This document shows, one piece after another, positions 63,314 to 64,000 of a stretch of 64,000 nt of DNA. The DNA lies in NCBI RefSeq assembly GCF_002929745.1, contig NZ_PJIQ01000008.1, positions 1 to 64,000 of the forward strand, given 5' to 3'. The notes beneath the pieces are model-generated. The model saw nothing but the letters and a program-made list of their open reading frames with translations. It was not told the DNA's origin and did not search any database. Both the position numbers and the translations under genes were made by a program. The DNA is from Arthrobacter sp. B1805 (GTDB lineage: Bacteria > Actinomycetota > Actinomycetes > Actinomycetales > Micrococcaceae). Position 1 is the stretch's first letter, and each line of letters opens with the position of its first letter.

Positions 63314-64000
63314 CTAGCCCGTGTACGCACCCTTGGACGCGGAGTGCACGAGCTTTGCATACTTCGACAGGACGCCTTTCGTATAGCGGGCCGGCAGGGG
63401 CGCCCAGCCCTCCTTGCGCCGCTCGAGCTCCGCTTCGTCGACCAGGAGGTCGAAGCTCTTGGCTGCGATGTCGACGCGGATGCGGTCGCCGTCACGGACG
63501 AAGGCGATGGGACCGCCGTCGACCGCCTCCGGGGCCACATGGCCGATGCAGAGGCCGGTCGTTCCTCCGGAGAAGCGGCCGTCGGTCAGCAGGAGCACGT
63601 CCTTGCCCAGACCGGCACCCTTGATCGCGCCGGTGATCGCGAGCATCTCCCGCATGCCGGGCCCGCCCTTCGGCCCCTCGTAGCGGATCACGACGACGTC
63701 GCCCGCGTGGATCCCGCCGGCGTCGAGTGCGTCGAGCGCCCCCTGCTCGCGCTCGAAGACGCGCGCGGTGCCCTCGAAGACGTCGGCATCGAAACCCGCG
63801 CTCTTGACGACGGCGCCCTCGGGAGCCATCGAACCGTGCAGGATCGTGATGCCACCGGTCTTGTGCATCGGGTTGTCGAGCGCGCGGAGGATCTTGCCAT
63901 CGAGGTCCGGCGGATCGATCTCCGCGAGGTTCTCCGCAAGGGTCTTGCCGGTCACCGTCAGGCAGTCCCCGTGCAGCAAGCCGGCCTCGAGCAGTGCCTT
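63314..64000 (-). CDS. ilvD: Dihydroxy-acid dehydratase, 3' part
   Basis: The last 228 codons of IlvD; the start is beyond the right edge. The enzyme dehydrates dihydroxy acids to 2-keto acids for Val, Ile and Leu synthesis using an Fe-S cluster and Mg. Seen here are [19 protein letters not shown], the PLHKTGG-like [29 protein letters not shown] and the catalytic-site [20 protein letters not shown]. The frame continues unbroken to the last base of the window. It is upstream of the ilvBNC promoter on the same strand. Confidence 0.95.
   Translation of the reverse strand, partial: KALLEAGLLHGDCLTVTGKTLAENLAEIDPPDLDGKILRALDNPMHKTGGITILHGSMAPEGAVVKSAGFDADVFEGTARVFEREQGALDALDAGGIHAGDVVVIRYEGPKGGPGMREMLAITGAIKGAGLGKDVLLLTDGRFSGGTTGLCIGHVAPEAVDGGPIAFVRDGDRIRVDIAAKSFDLLVDEAELERRKEGWAPLPARYTKGVLSKYAKLVHSASKGAYTG

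Overview
This 64 kb window has high GC, mostly GTG/ATG starts and many 4-base or 11-base overlaps between adjacent genes. The gene set is actinobacterial: CtaD of the actinobacterial type, an ilvD/ilvBNC/serA block, the leuCD-murA-plsC-gpsA-ddl order, DUF3072 and DUF3515. The best guess is a member of the Micrococcaceae (Arthrobacter or a close relative); the species cannot be told from the window. It is ordinary chromosome with no phage, insertion sequence, CRISPR array or replication origin that I could see.

Layout. 1-2.5 kb: 3' end of ctaD, a micro membrane protein, a His-containing membrane protein and a YcnI copper protein. 2.6-10.7 kb (minus strand): rsmD, a molybdate operon (HTH-TOBE regulator, modABC), recG, a DAK2 protein and thiL. 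10.7-25.5 kb is a mixed block: a fused RmlC-RmlD enzyme with RmlB, a secreted repeat protein, a DUF3515 lipoprotein, an SMP-30 lactonase, a stress SDR, a glycosyltransferase, DUF3072, a GTP cyclohydrolase II-RibD reductase fusion, a LysR regulator divergent from PutA, and a YeiH exporter. 25.5-33.8 kb: ddl, gpsA, plsC, murA, leuD, leuC, then a divergent IclR regulator and DUF1697. 33.9-37.6 kb: two overlapping dynamin-like GTPases. 37.7-41.2 kb: tRNA-Glu, tRNA-Gln, a HAD hydrolase, gltX and a FAH-family enzyme. 41.4-44.7 kb: a tiny secreted-peptide gene, a divergent TPR protein and a GGDEF-EAL protein. 44.8-47.1 kb: ilvE and leuB. 47.2-55.1 kb: a NarL-type two-component pair, an ABC/FtsX exporter, a soluble hybrid sensor kinase and an unknown protein. 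55.1-64 kb (minus strand): metG, an acetamidase-like protein, serA, ilvC, ilvN, ilvB, an ilv leader peptide with attenuator, and the 3' end of ilvD.

Functional links. Branched-chain amino acid synthesis is nearly complete here (ilvD, ilvBN, ilvC, ilvE, leuB, leuCD; leuA not seen). It has at least two visible control devices: a ribosome-mediated attenuator before ilvB, and a palindrome in the leuC/iclR divergent promoter. The most speculative but most interesting locus is 41.4-42.9 kb. There a 46-residue secreted-peptide gene with its own promoter and terminator lies head-to-head with a Rap-sized TPR protein, and a perfect palindrome sits at the likely TPR promoter. This is the genetic layout of a peptide-receptor signalling pair.

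No gap between genes exceeds 300 bases; the larger ones (176-246 bases) are covered under the sites listed. Base positions of motifs were counted by eye, family names were assigned by motif recognition, and no database search was run.
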